Made by a program: the position numbers and the translations under genes
DNA from: Oribacterium sp. P6A1
GTDB lineage: Bacteria; Bacillota; Clostridia; Lachnospirales; Lachnospiraceae
Assembly: GCF_000702885.1 (NCBI RefSeq)
Contig: NZ_JNKO01000001.1
Location: forward strand, 62,001 to 126,000
Length of the DNA stretch: 64,000 bases
Reading direction: 5' to 3'
The notes under the pieces: model-generated
Seen by the model: only the letters and a program-made list of their open reading frames with translations
Told to the model about the DNA's origin: nothing
Database searches by the model: none
Shown: positions 51,626-60,251 of the stretch, piece after piece
Layout of the letters: every line of letters starts with the position of its first letter
How positions within the stretch are numbered: position 1 is the first letter of the stretch

Positions 51626-53023
51626 ATGGAATTATGTGCCAATGCAGAAAGATGCGGAGGATGCTTTTATCAGGGAAAGACCTATGATGAAGAGCTTAAG
51701 ATAAAGGAACAGGGCTTACATGAGCTTTTGGAGCCTGTTATAAATACTGATGATTACACTTTCGAGGAAATAGTACCATCTCCCATATGCGAGGGATATC
51801 GCAATAAGATGGAGTTCTCCTTCGGTGATTCTGAAAAGGACGGTCCTCTTACCCTTGGACTTCACCAGAAGCACAGCTTCTTTAACATTATAAATACCGA
51901 TATATGCTCTCTTCCCCATAGCGACGCAAATGAAATAATACGTGCCACAAGAGAGTATTTTTCAAAACTTGAAATTACATATGAGCATAAGAAAGCACAT
52001 GAAGGCTATCTCAGGCACCTTCTTTTCAGAAGAGCCATAAAAACAGGAGAAATCCTTGTTGATCTTGTCACTACCTCACAGTGGGACAGCGCCATGCGTG
52101 TAATAGCGCCACAGGAGGTTTACGAAGAAAGAGCAAAAGAGCTTTCGGAGTGGTTCAACAGAAGATACAGCCCAAAGGCTCAGAAAAAGCACAAAAAGCC
52201 TACACCTGACAAGTATATAAGAGTGGCTCCTCCTATGAAGGAAGAAGATGTTTTAAATGGCTGGAAAGACACTCTTCTTAAATTAAAGGAAGATGGAAAA
52301 ATCGAAGGAACATTTGCAGGTATTCTTCATACTGTCAATGATTCTCTCGCTGATGCGGTCACGGATATGGGGACCACTGTTCTCTATGGACAGAGCTTCT
52401 TCTACGAGGAAATCCTTGGGCTTCGTTTCCGTATTACCCCCTTCAGCTTTTTTCAGACCAATTCTCTCGGTGCCGAAAAGCTATATGAAAAGGTTCGTGA
52501 ATATGCGGGTTTCAGGGAGTTAAAAAAGGAACAGGAAAACTCTGATGTTAAAAAGCCTGTGATCTACGATCTCTATTCAGGGACCGGAACCATCACCCAG
52601 CTTATGAGCAGTGTTGCAAGTAAAGCTGTTGGTGTAGAGATTGTTGAAGAGGCTGTAGCCGCTGCCAGAGAAAATGCTGAGCTTAACGGAGTCACAAACT
52701 GTGATTTCATCGCCGGAGATGTTCTTAAGGTCATCGAGGAAGGCGGAAGACTTATAAAAGAAGACGGAAGCTATGAGGATGCGCCGAGACCTGATTTCAT
52801 CATTCTTGATCCTCCAAGAGACGGTATTCATCCTAAGGCTCTTACAAAGATCATTGATTACGGCGTAGACAGACTTATCTATGTTGCATGTAAGCCAAAG
52901 AGTCTCGCAAGAGATCTGGTTCCTCTCCAGGAGGCCGGATATAAGGTACTTAAGCTTTGTCCTGTTGATATGTTCCCGAGAACCAATAACTGTGAGTGCA
53001 TCGCACTTCTGGAAAAAATCTAA
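51626..53023 (+). CDS. 23S rRNA (uracil-5-)-methyltransferase, RlmD/RumA-like
   Basis: The 465-residue protein methylates a uracil in 23S rRNA (or tRNA) with SAM. The N-terminus has iron-sulfur cluster cysteines CANAERCGGC (Cys4, Cys10, Cys13), and DICSLP near residue 93 probably provides the fourth. The catalytic part has FFQTNSLGAEKLY, the SAM loop YDLYSGTGTITQ, ILDPPRDGIHP and YVACKP with the nucleophile Cys. The central insert is Lys-rich. It has its own AGGAGA site and a terminator shared with PcrA. Confidence 0.93.
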   Translation: MELCANAERCGGCFYQGKTYDEELKIKEQGLHELLEPVINTDDYTFEEIVPSPICEGYRNKMEFSFGDSEKDGPLTLGLHQKHSFFNIINTDICSLPHSDANEIIRATREYFSKLEITYEHKKAHEGYLRHLLFRRAIKTGEILVDLVTTSQWDSAMRVIAPQEVYEERAKELSEWFNRRYSPKAQKKHKKPTPDKYIRVAPPMKEEDVLNGWKDTLLKLKEDGKIEGTFAGILHTVNDSLADAVTDMGTTVLYGQSFFYEEILGLRFRITPFSFFQTNSLGAEKLYEKVREYAGFRELKKEQENSDVKKPVIYDLYSGTGTITQLMSSVASKAVGVEIVEEAVAAARENAELNGVTNCDFIAGDVLKVIEEGGRLIKEDGSYEDAPRPDFIILDPPRDGIHPKALTKIIDYGVDRLIYVACKPKSLARDLVPLQEAGYKVLKLCPVDMFPRTNNCECIALLEKI

Positions 53024-53042
53024 TATAAATATTTTTTAATTC

Positions 53043-53078
53043 AAAAAGGAGACAGTCCAAAACTGCCTCCTTCTTTTG
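53043..53078. terminator. Bidirectional terminator
   Basis: AAAGGAGACAGT/ACTGCCTCCTT stem with one mismatch and TTCTTTT after it; between the converging RlmD-like and pcrA genes. Confidence 0.75.
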
Positions 53079-53139
53079 ACTCATTTGATATGAGTGTCAA
53101 AGCCTATACAGGAACACTTCCCGTTCCTCTGCATTCATA

Positions 53140-55647
53140 CTATTCTTCAACTTTTTTCAGCTTTGCAAAACTTGCCAGCATCTTTTTCTGACCGGCCTTT
53201 TCAAATTCTACAGTAACTTCAAAATCCTTCTTGCCATCGGTTACAGAAAGAACTTTTCCGCGTCCGAACTTGATATGACTTACTGTATCCCCTTCTTTAT
53301 AGTCAAGGGAACTTAATTTCTGCACCCCCTGTGAAACAAGATTCTTGGGAATGCCTGAACCGCTGGTTTTCTTTGGAGTTCCCGCGCCGGTACTTCTGTT
53401 CAAATATCCCGTGGAACCCATACCGCTTAAACCATAGCTGTTGGCGCCAAAGCCTGATGAACCGAAGCCTCCCGATGAACGGTTTCCTCTTCCGCCTATA
53501 GTATTTCCAAAGCTGTCCGAACCGAATCTATATTCATCCAGTTCATTATACTTCTGACTCTCACGCCTGTTCTTTCTGTAATCCCCGCAGCTTCCTGAAC
53601 CGTATGAACTGCCATGACCGTAACCGGAACCAAAGGCATCCGCAAACGGCATTTCATCCTCACCGTATCTGTTGATAAAAGACTTCCTGCACATCTCATC
53701 AGGTATTTCATTGATAAACATGGACGGCTTCATTCTCTCGAAGTTTCCGTTTACCATACGTGAACGGGCACTTGTCATAACAAGCTCCTCTTCAGCTCTT
53801 GTAATACCGACATAGCAAAGACGTCTTTCCTCTTCAAGATCTTCATGGTCCTCCATGGATCTGTAGCCCGGAAAAAGACCGTCACTCATACCAACAAGGT
53901 ATACCTTTGGAAATTCAAGTCCCTTGGCTCCGTGAAGGGTCATAAGAGTGAGAAGATCAGTATTGTCATCCTTTCTGTCTATATCCGCAACAAGAGAAAC
54001 CTCTTCCAGGAACTCACTCAGCTTCGGTTCCTCGGCATGAGCCTGATAGTCGGCTGCCTTGTTAATGATTTCCTCAATGTTCTGGAATCTGGTCTCTGCT
54101 TCGATGGTTCCCTCTGCCTTTATCTCTGTTCCGTATCCGGTATCATCACGAATGGACTCAATAAGCTTCTGAATGGAAAAACTCTCCTCATCCATTGCAT
54201 TCTGGTCAAGATAACCGGCGATACGAAGTCTGTACTTCCAGTTCTCAACCATCTCAGTGAACTCAAGAAGTTTTTTTCCTGCTTTTCCCGAAATGCCTAT
54301 AAGCTCTGCCTTTGTGGCCGCCTCGTACATGGTCACAACATGCTCCGGAGTTGTATTGGCCGCAGCAAATACTCTAAGCTTTTCAAGGGTGGCATCACCG
54401 ATACCGCGCTTAGGTACATTGATGATACGTTCAAATGCCACATTATCCGCAGCATTGGCAATCACCTTCATATATGCAAGAACATCTTTTATCTCACGTC
54501 TCTGATAGAAGTTTACACCGCCTATAATCTGATAAGGTATGTTCATCTTTATGCACTGCTCTTCCATAAGACGGGACTGGGCATTTGTACGATAAAGAAT
54601 AGCCTGGTCATGGTAGGCTCTCGGTGTATTCTTAACCTCTCTTACTACAGCATAAGCTTCATCATTGGCACTGTCGAACTCCTGAAAGGTAACATCGGCA
54701 CCACCCTTTTTGTCGGTCCAGAGACGCTTCTGCTTACGGCCCTTGTTGTTCGCGATGACAGCATTGGCACAATCAAGGATCTTTTCTGTGGAACGGTAAT
54801 TCTGCTCAAGCTTTATTACCCTTGCCCCCGGAAAGCTCTTCTCAAAGGAAAGAATATTTTCGAGATTTGCTCCACGGAACTTGTATATACTCTGATCATC
54901 ATCACCTACAACACAGATATTTTTATACTTTCCTGCAAGCTTGTGAATGAGGTTGAACTGTATATCATTGGTATCCTGATACTCATCCACAAGTATGTAT
55001 CTGAATCTCTCCTGATAATACTGAAGTACCTCAGGCTCCGTATCAAGAAGCTCAACTGTCTTTAAAAGAAGATCATCGAAATCCAGTGCATCGTTCTGAT
55101 GAAGCTTCTTCTCATACAGTGTGTAGCACTCGGCAATTTTCTTTTCAGTGAAATCTCCTCCTGAAATCTGCTTTCCGAAATCCTCAGGAGACATACCCTC
55201 ATTCTTTGCCTTGGAGATAGCTGACAGAACAGCCCTGTCCTTGATCTTCTGATTATCGATATTAAGCTCTTTAAACACCTGACGCATTACGGTCTTCTGA
55301 TCATCTGTATCATAAATCGAGAAATTGGAAGTATATCCAATTCTTTCGATATGACGACGCAGCATACGGACACACATGGAATGGAAGGTTGAAACCCAAA
55401 CCTCTCTTGCCCGGACACCAACTATCTTATCAACACGGTCTCTCATTTCTCCGGCTGCTTTGTTTGTAAATGTTATGGCCAGGATGTTCCACGGCTGAAC
55501 ATCGCAGTTTTCGATGAGGTAGGCTATACGATGAGTAAGAACTCTTGTCTTTCCTGATCCTGCTCCGGCAAGTACCAGAAGAGGTCCTTCTGTATGTCTT
55601 ACTGCATCACACTGTTCCTTATTTAAAATTCTTTCAAGATTTTCCAT
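53140..55647 (-). CDS. pcrA: ATP-dependent DNA helicase PcrA/UvrD
   Basis: The 835-residue helicase has all SF1A motifs: LNKEQCDAVRHTEGPLLVLAGAGSGKTRVLTHRIAYL at the N-terminus, DEYQDTN, GDDDQSIYKFRGA, LEQNYRS, TLMTLHGAKGLEF and VGITRAEEELV. It unwinds DNA in repair and displaces RecA. A Gly/Ser-rich linker (about 690-765) precedes the Tudor-like C-terminal domain (DTVSHIKFGRGKVLSVTDGKK). It is the canonical PcrA; the gene at 30 kb is the divergent paralog. TAGGAG gives the ribosome site. Confidence 0.95.
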   Translation of the reverse strand: MENLERILNKEQCDAVRHTEGPLLVLAGAGSGKTRVLTHRIAYLIENCDVQPWNILAITFTNKAAGEMRDRVDKIVGVRAREVWVSTFHSMCVRMLRRHIERIGYTSNFSIYDTDDQKTVMRQVFKELNIDNQKIKDRAVLSAISKAKNEGMSPEDFGKQISGGDFTEKKIAECYTLYEKKLHQNDALDFDDLLLKTVELLDTEPEVLQYYQERFRYILVDEYQDTNDIQFNLIHKLAGKYKNICVVGDDDQSIYKFRGANLENILSFEKSFPGARVIKLEQNYRSTEKILDCANAVIANNKGRKQKRLWTDKKGGADVTFQEFDSANDEAYAVVREVKNTPRAYHDQAILYRTNAQSRLMEEQCIKMNIPYQIIGGVNFYQRREIKDVLAYMKVIANAADNVAFERIINVPKRGIGDATLEKLRVFAAANTTPEHVVTMYEAATKAELIGISGKAGKKLLEFTEMVENWKYRLRIAGYLDQNAMDEESFSIQKLIESIRDDTGYGTEIKAEGTIEAETRFQNIEEIINKAADYQAHAEEPKLSEFLEEVSLVADIDRKDDNTDLLTLMTLHGAKGLEFPKVYLVGMSDGLFPGYRSMEDHEDLEEERRLCYVGITRAEEELVMTSARSRMVNGNFERMKPSMFINEIPDEMCRKSFINRYGEDEMPFADAFGSGYGHGSSYGSGSCGDYRKNRRESQKYNELDEYRFGSDSFGNTIGGRGNRSSGGFGSSGFGANSYGLSGMGSTGYLNRSTGAGTPKKTSGSGIPKNLVSQGVQKLSSLDYKEGDTVSHIKFGRGKVLSVTDGKKDFEVTVEFEKAGQKKMLASFAKLKKVEE

Positions 55648-55722
55648 GTTACTCCTAAATCTCTTATTATTTTAACGTCGCTCGATTATAACACATGAGT
55701 CTTTAGGGGTCAAAAGTATTTA

Positions 55723-55758
55723 TTGTGGCAAAAAATGGATTGTGTTATACTTTACGGC
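55723..55758 (+). promoter_or_regulatory. Extended -10 promoter giving a leaderless mRNA for the DUF1836 gene
   Basis: TTGTGG (55723-55728), 17-bp spacer, TATACT (55746-55751) with an extended TGT, then exactly 7 nt to the ATG at 55759. Confidence 0.6.
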
Positions 55759-56406
55759 ATGGACGAAAAATACTTTGAAGAATTAATTGAATATTTTCAT
55801 TCTCTTGATCATATCACCACTGAAGATATACCAAACATAGATCTTTACATGGATCAGGTGACCGGTTTTATGGATCAGCATCTTGATCCCATTAAGAGAC
55901 ATCACGAGGACAAGGCACTTACGAAGACCATGATCAACAATTATGCGAAGAACAAGCTTCTGCCTCCTCCTGACCGTAAGAGATACAACAGAGAGCATAT
56001 GCTCATTTTACTGTTCATCTACTATTATAAGGGCATCCTTCAGTTAAATGATATTGAGGTCATCCTTAAGCCTCTCAATGAGAAATATTTTTCCGGACAT
56101 CCCTCAGTGACACTTACAGATATCTATGATGAAGTGTTTACTCTGGAGCCTGATGAGAAGAAAAGGATCTTTGCCGAAGTTGAAACCATGGCAAAGATGT
56201 CGCTTGATTCCTTCCGTGCCGATAATCCCAAATTTTCCGGAATTTCCGACGAAGACAGAGGGGAACTCCAGCTTTTTTCTTTTTTGTGTGAACTTGGATT
56301 GGATGTATTCATGAAAAAGCTGCTTATGGAAAAGATAGCTGACAAGCTTCATGAAGCAGAGCTTTCAAGACAGGCCGCAGAAAGAGCCATGAAGAAAAAG
56401 AAATAA
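55759..56406 (+). CDS. DUF1836 domain protein, possible DNA-binding regulator
   Basis: The 215-residue protein contains the DUF1836 core, LTKTMINNYAKNKLLPPPDRKRYNREHMLILLFIYYYKGIL, in its N-terminal half. This region resembles a winged or MerR-like helix-turn-helix (MINNYAKNKLLPPP). A helical C-terminus ends in a Lys/Arg-rich tail. The family has no proven function; transcriptional regulation is an inference. Divergent from pcrA with a short gap that contains both promoters. The ATG appears to be the first base of the transcript. Confidence 0.82.
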   Translation: MDEKYFEELIEYFHSLDHITTEDIPNIDLYMDQVTGFMDQHLDPIKRHHEDKALTKTMINNYAKNKLLPPPDRKRYNREHMLILLFIYYYKGILQLNDIEVILKPLNEKYFSGHPSVTLTDIYDEVFTLEPDEKKRIFAEVETMAKMSLDSFRADNPKFSGISDEDRGELQLFSFLCELGLDVFMKKLLMEKIADKLHEAELSRQAAERAMKKKK

Positions 56407-56431
56407 TGTTTTATTAGTTAATTATAAATAA

Positions 56432-56467
56432 GGAGGCAAACGATCATCGGTCGTTTGTCTCTTTTTT
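56432..56467 (+). terminator. Terminator of DUF1836 gene
   Basis: GGCAAACGA/TCGTTTGTC stem followed by TCTTTTTT. Repeat copy 5 begins immediately afterwards. Confidence 0.85.
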
Positions 56468-56559
56468 CGCGATACGGCTGTCAAGCGTCTATCCTGTTTG
56501 CATAAGCGGACCATAACAGAATTAATGAAATCGGGCAGGGTATTTCTACCCTGCCCGAT
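56468..56559 (+). repeat. Two-hairpin intergenic element, copy 5
   Basis: It opens CGCGATACGGCTG after a terminator U-tract. A weak, long first hairpin (CTGT...ACAG, GTC...GAC arms) follows. The compact hairpin has a perfect 12-bp stem ATCGGGCAGGGT/ACCCTGCCCGAT, different in sequence from the other copies but the same shape. It lies between the converging DUF1836 and YerC genes. Confidence 0.65.
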
Positions 56560-56567
56560 TAATCGAA

Positions 56568-56876
56568 TCATTTCTTTTTCAGATTATCTTCATACCCCAG
56601 TCTCTCAAATACCATATCGTATCCGTCTGCTCCGTAATTAAGGGAACGGTTTACTCTTGATATAGTAGCTGTAGAAGCTCCGGTTGCTTTTGCGATGTTC
56701 AGATAAGTCTCTCCCTCACGAAGCATCTTGGCAACTTCATATCTCTGTGCCATGGAAAGAAGTTCATTGATGGTGCAAACATCCTCAAAAAACTTATAGC
56801 ATTCATCCTTAGACTTAAGTGTAAGGATTGCATCAAATAAATGGTCTACCTCTTTTGTCTTTAATTTACTGTTCAT
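56568..56876 (-). CDS. YerC/YecD-type TrpR-related DNA-binding protein
   Basis: The 102-residue protein belongs to the YerC/TrpR superfamily. It has the conserved CTINELLSMAQRYEVAKML segment and a helix-turn-helix TYLNIAKATGASTATISRVNRSL. These proteins are dimeric DNA-binding regulators; the target is unknown. The ATG at 56876 has AGAGGA 8 nt upstream. A strong promoter at 57048-57076 gives a leader of about 165 nt containing a GTCAG/CTGAC inverted repeat. Confidence 0.9.
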   Translation of the reverse strand: MNSKLKTKEVDHLFDAILTLKSKDECYKFFEDVCTINELLSMAQRYEVAKMLREGETYLNIAKATGASTATISRVNRSLNYGADGYDMVFERLGYEDNLKKK

Positions 56877-57047
56877 ATCCAAATCCTCTGTCTTTATACG
56901 TCAGCCAACACGTATTTTGCAAAGCAATAGACTGACGTTTTATGGCTGACCTGTACAAGGCTGCATCGCCATATCATTCTTTGATTATTCGCTTTATTGT
57001 TTTAGCGTGTTAATTCTTTGAACTTTTACACTTTATAACACGAAAGT

Positions 57048-57076
57048 AGTATAACATTCACCATATTTCATTTCAA
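57048..57076 (-). promoter_or_regulatory. YerC gene promoter
   Basis: TTGAAA (57071-57076), 17-bp spacer, TATACT (57048-57053) on the minus strand. A GTTGCAA/TTGCAAC inverted repeat (57083-57114) lies just upstream of the -35 box. The 57115-57290 stretch is AT-rich without visible signals. Confidence 0.65.
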
Positions 57077-57291
57077 GTGAAAAGTTGCAATATAAAAGGG
57101 CATGTACTTTTGCAACACACCCCTTGTTATTGTATAACTCAGACGTATACTTTACATAATTCGAAATTATATATCAATAGGTTTTACTTTACGACATTTT
57201 ATGATATGTATTTAAATTTTTAATTCGTTAAAGTATTACCGCATCGCTTTACTGTACTTGTCTTATGAACTTCTCTTTTCAAACCTGGAAA

Positions 57292-57340
57292 GAAAAAAAC
57301 AAGTCATTACCAGGATATGGCATGACTTGTTTTCTTTATT
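57292..57340 (-). terminator. Terminator of polysaccharide deacetylase-like gene
   Basis: AACAAGTCAT/ATGACTTGTT stem followed by TTTTTTTCTTT on the minus strand, directly after the stop codon. Confidence 0.85.
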
Positions 57341-57349
57341 CCTATTGAT

Positions 57350-59098
57350 TTAGTTCCAGGTGATAGGTGTAGGTCTTCTGGTATCAAATACGGTCTTAAC
57401 ATCCATCAGATCGGAAAGTTTACTGTCCTGTCCGGAGTAATCCATCCACATTCTGTAGCCGTCCAGGTTTCTGCGTCCCTGTCTTACAAAATTGCTTCCG
57501 AATTGTACCCATGCCGGATTTGAATCCACGTTACAGAAATATCTGAATCCTGCATTCTGAAGCATATTGAACTTTTCATTTTCAGTTGTGTATGGATGCC
57601 AGTCTGCAATATCAGCTCCGAAAGGATAGAGAATAATATCACAGTTGCCCGGCATGAGAGTCTCAACATTACGCTCCCATCTGTCTGTATCCTTGGTAAG
57701 AGCAGCAAGATCTCTGTTGGTGAAATTCAGATGACCCCAGCTGTGTGAAGCCAGCTCGTAACCGTCATCAACAAGTGCCTGCATAAGTACCTTGCAGGTT
57801 TCTCTGTCATCAGCTATGTTAGGATTTGCCTTCATACTCGGGTCACGATTAGGTGAACTTTCATCGTAGGTTTCATCGGTTCTGTATCCAAGAACACCGT
57901 TATAACCTGTAAATGCTATGATAGCCTTTGCTCCTCTGTAGGAAAAATCAGGGTGCTGTTCGATGAAATTATCAAGTATGGGAACAATATCATAGTCGCC
58001 TATGGAAACATTGCCCGCTGCATCGGTATACTGAAGCTTCAGCTTGCCGTTCTCATCAAGAACCATCTTATCAGCAAAGCCCTTGCCTTCCATGTACTCA
58101 TAGTAGCATACGTCATCTTCCGACATTACGAATGCTTTCTTTCCTTCCGGCAGCATGATCTGCTTCTTCACCATTTTCTCTGTACCATCCGGCTGAACTT
58201 CTATCTCTGCCATGTCGTGAAGTCCTACAAGCACATATCCTCTGTCATACATCTGCTGAAGTATGGCTTCAAACTCCGGTATGGTTGTCATAACCTGATT
58301 GAAGTCCTTTCCGGCTGCATCATTTGTAAATGCTCTGTCGGTATCAACACAAAGAATATGGAAGAAAACATGAGTCACCTGAGAATTGTCAAAAGGAACA
58401 CAGGCTTCCGCTGCTGTTCTGTACTCCTGAATCTTCGCCTGTACTGTCGGATCAGCCCCATAGGCTGAATTGGAAAGGGTCTCAATAGCAGCATCATAGT
58501 CATACATAGCAGCCTTTATGTCACAGGCAGCTATAAGCTGATTCATATCCTCCTGAGCCGAAACACTTTCAGAGCTTATATCTGATTCAAGCGCAACTGT
58601 TGATTCTTCCGGAGCTGCAGTTGTTTCTACGGCGACCTTCTTACCGATGAGACCACTTAAATTCAGCTTACCTGTGAAAAACATTACTCCGAGAACAAGA
58701 ACCACGACGATATCTATGGCTATCAGAATCGCAGAAAAACGCATCTGTTTTCTTTTTCTTACGTTCTGCCTGTGCCTGCTTCTTATAGCTTCGCGTCTTT
58801 CAGCAAGCCTTTCATCAAAAGACTTTTCTTCATCCGGATAATCGGTTATATCATCATAACTCCCAGTATCCGAATCCAGAAAGAAATCCTCGGAATTCTC
58901 CGGAACATCATCATAAGCTCTTCTTTCGGAACGATATGATTCTCTTTTATATTCAGAATCTAAATCATCTCCAGTAGGTACTCTTCTTGTATACTCATTT
59001 TCCGTTTTCTGCTGATTACTTTTTGAAGAATCGTTTCTTAATCGATCAGAATGTCTGGAACTGACGGAATTGTTTTGAGAAAACTTTTTCAAACTCAT
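57350..59098 (-). CDS. Membrane-anchored polysaccharide-deacetylase-fold protein lacking the catalytic Asp
   Basis: The 582-residue protein has a long charged cytosolic N-terminus (1-120), one membrane span (about 121-145) and a large outer part. The C-terminal half has a NodB-like fold with the zinc motif ELASHSWGHLNF (HSWGH) and ILYPFGADI. The usual first motif with the catalytic Asp pair (TFDDG) is replaced by IAFTGYNGVLGY. Classic deacetylation chemistry is therefore doubtful; it may bind glycan or use another mechanism. Monocistronic with AGAGGGTAG before the ATG. Confidence 0.82.
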   Translation of the reverse strand: MSLKKFSQNNSVSSRHSDRLRNDSSKSNQQKTENEYTRRVPTGDDLDSEYKRESYRSERRAYDDVPENSEDFFLDSDTGSYDDITDYPDEEKSFDERLAERREAIRSRHRQNVRKRKQMRFSAILIAIDIVVVLVLGVMFFTGKLNLSGLIGKKVAVETTAAPEESTVALESDISSESVSAQEDMNQLIAACDIKAAMYDYDAAIETLSNSAYGADPTVQAKIQEYRTAAEACVPFDNSQVTHVFFHILCVDTDRAFTNDAAGKDFNQVMTTIPEFEAILQQMYDRGYVLVGLHDMAEIEVQPDGTEKMVKKQIMLPEGKKAFVMSEDDVCYYEYMEGKGFADKMVLDENGKLKLQYTDAAGNVSIGDYDIVPILDNFIEQHPDFSYRGAKAIIAFTGYNGVLGYRTDETYDESSPNRDPSMKANPNIADDRETCKVLMQALVDDGYELASHSWGHLNFTNRDLAALTKDTDRWERNVETLMPGNCDIILYPFGADIADWHPYTTENEKFNMLQNAGFRYFCNVDSNPAWVQFGSNFVRQGRRNLDGYRMWMDYSGQDSKLSDLMDVKTVFDTRRPTPITWN

Positions 59099-59348
59099 GA
59101 TACTACCCTCTTCCTGATACGCCAGTCCTTTTAGATTTCACTGTTGGAAGTTCTGACGCTTTTTGCCATTTGTTTATTACAAATGACATATTATGTGATA
59201 AAATACCATCCGATTAATATCAAATCAGTATTACACATATTTAATGATTTTAACGCTTATCTTCCATTAGGGCAAGGTCATTGACATACTTTTGTCCTTT
59301 GTTATAATATGTAGTAATCAAAACTACGTCAAGAAACGTGGAGGTTAT

Positions 59349-60203
59349 ATGGATTACAAGGTTATAGGAGACAGCTGTTGTGATTACACACCTGAATTAA
59401 AGGCTGATCCTCATTTTTCTATAGTTCCCCTTACATTGGAAATCGGTTCTTATTCTGTAATTGATGATGAGAATTTTGATCAACTGGACTTTATCAAAAG
59501 ACTAAAGGAGTCTTCTGAAGGTGCAAAAACCGCCTGTCCTTCTCCTGAAGCCTATAAAAAGGCCATTGAAGACAGTGATTCGGATGAAATATACATCATA
59601 ACCATATCGGAACATCTTTCAGGATCTTACCAGTCTGCAGTTATCGGTCAACAGATGTATGAAGAAGAGCATCCCGAAAGCACAAAAAAGATTAAAGTTT
59701 TCAATACCAACACAGCTACTGCCGGTGAATTGAATCTCTGCCTCACCTTACAGGAGTTAAAGAACGAAGGAAAGACCTTTGATGAGGTTGTTAGTTACAT
59801 GACTGATAAAATCGATGTCATGCAGATATATTTCGTTCTGGAATCTCTTGAAAACCTTCGAAAGAACGGACGACTTTCCGCTGTAAAGTCTTTCCTTGCA
59901 TCAGCTCTTAACATCAAGCCTGTTATGACTGCAATCGGAGGAATCATTCAAAAGCTGGATCAGCAAAGAGGACTCAATAAAGCCATTAAACGTATGGTTC
60001 AGCTTGCAGTTGAAAGAGCCGGAGGTCCCGAAAAAACAAAACATATGCTTCTTACCATTACTCATGTGAACAATCTTGAGCGTGCCGAATATGTAAAAGA
60101 AGAGCTTTTAAAGCTTGCAAGCTTCCGCAGGATTGTTATTTCCAACACAATGGGTGTTGCCACAGTATATGCAGAGGATGGCGGTATCGTTATAGCTCTT
60201 TAA
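59349..60203 (+). CDS. DegV-family fatty-acid-binding protein
   Basis: The 284-residue protein begins YKVIGDSCCDYTPEL, the DegV start, and has TACPSPEAYKKAI, TISEHLSGSYQSA and ENLRKNGRLSAVKSFLAS. DegV/FakB proteins bind fatty acids and hand them to the kinase FakA for phospholipid synthesis. FakA is not in the window. GGAGG lies 6 nt before the ATG; an upstream TTG or GTG start is unlikely. Confidence 0.93.
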   Translation: MDYKVIGDSCCDYTPELKADPHFSIVPLTLEIGSYSVIDDENFDQLDFIKRLKESSEGAKTACPSPEAYKKAIEDSDSDEIYIITISEHLSGSYQSAVIGQQMYEEEHPESTKKIKVFNTNTATAGELNLCLTLQELKNEGKTFDEVVSYMTDKIDVMQIYFVLESLENLRKNGRLSAVKSFLASALNIKPVMTAIGGIIQKLDQQRGLNKAIKRMVQLAVERAGGPEKTKHMLLTITHVNNLERAEYVKEELLKLASFRRIVISNTMGVATVYAEDGGIVIAL

Positions 60204-60214
60204 TCAGGTAAAAT

Positions 60215-60251
60215 AAACCGGCAGGATCATTCATCCTGCCGGTCTTTTTAT
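60215..60251. terminator. Bidirectional terminator
   Basis: CCGGCAGGAT/ATCCTGCCGG perfect stem followed by TCTTTTTA. Its plus-strand T-tract touches the last codons of the converging unknown gene. Confidence 0.85.

Noticed and set aside
53845-55065. Long open frame of about 406 codons on the plus strand inside pcrA
   Set aside because: It is antisense to a fully conserved helicase; its translation has no recognisable domain and no ribosome site.
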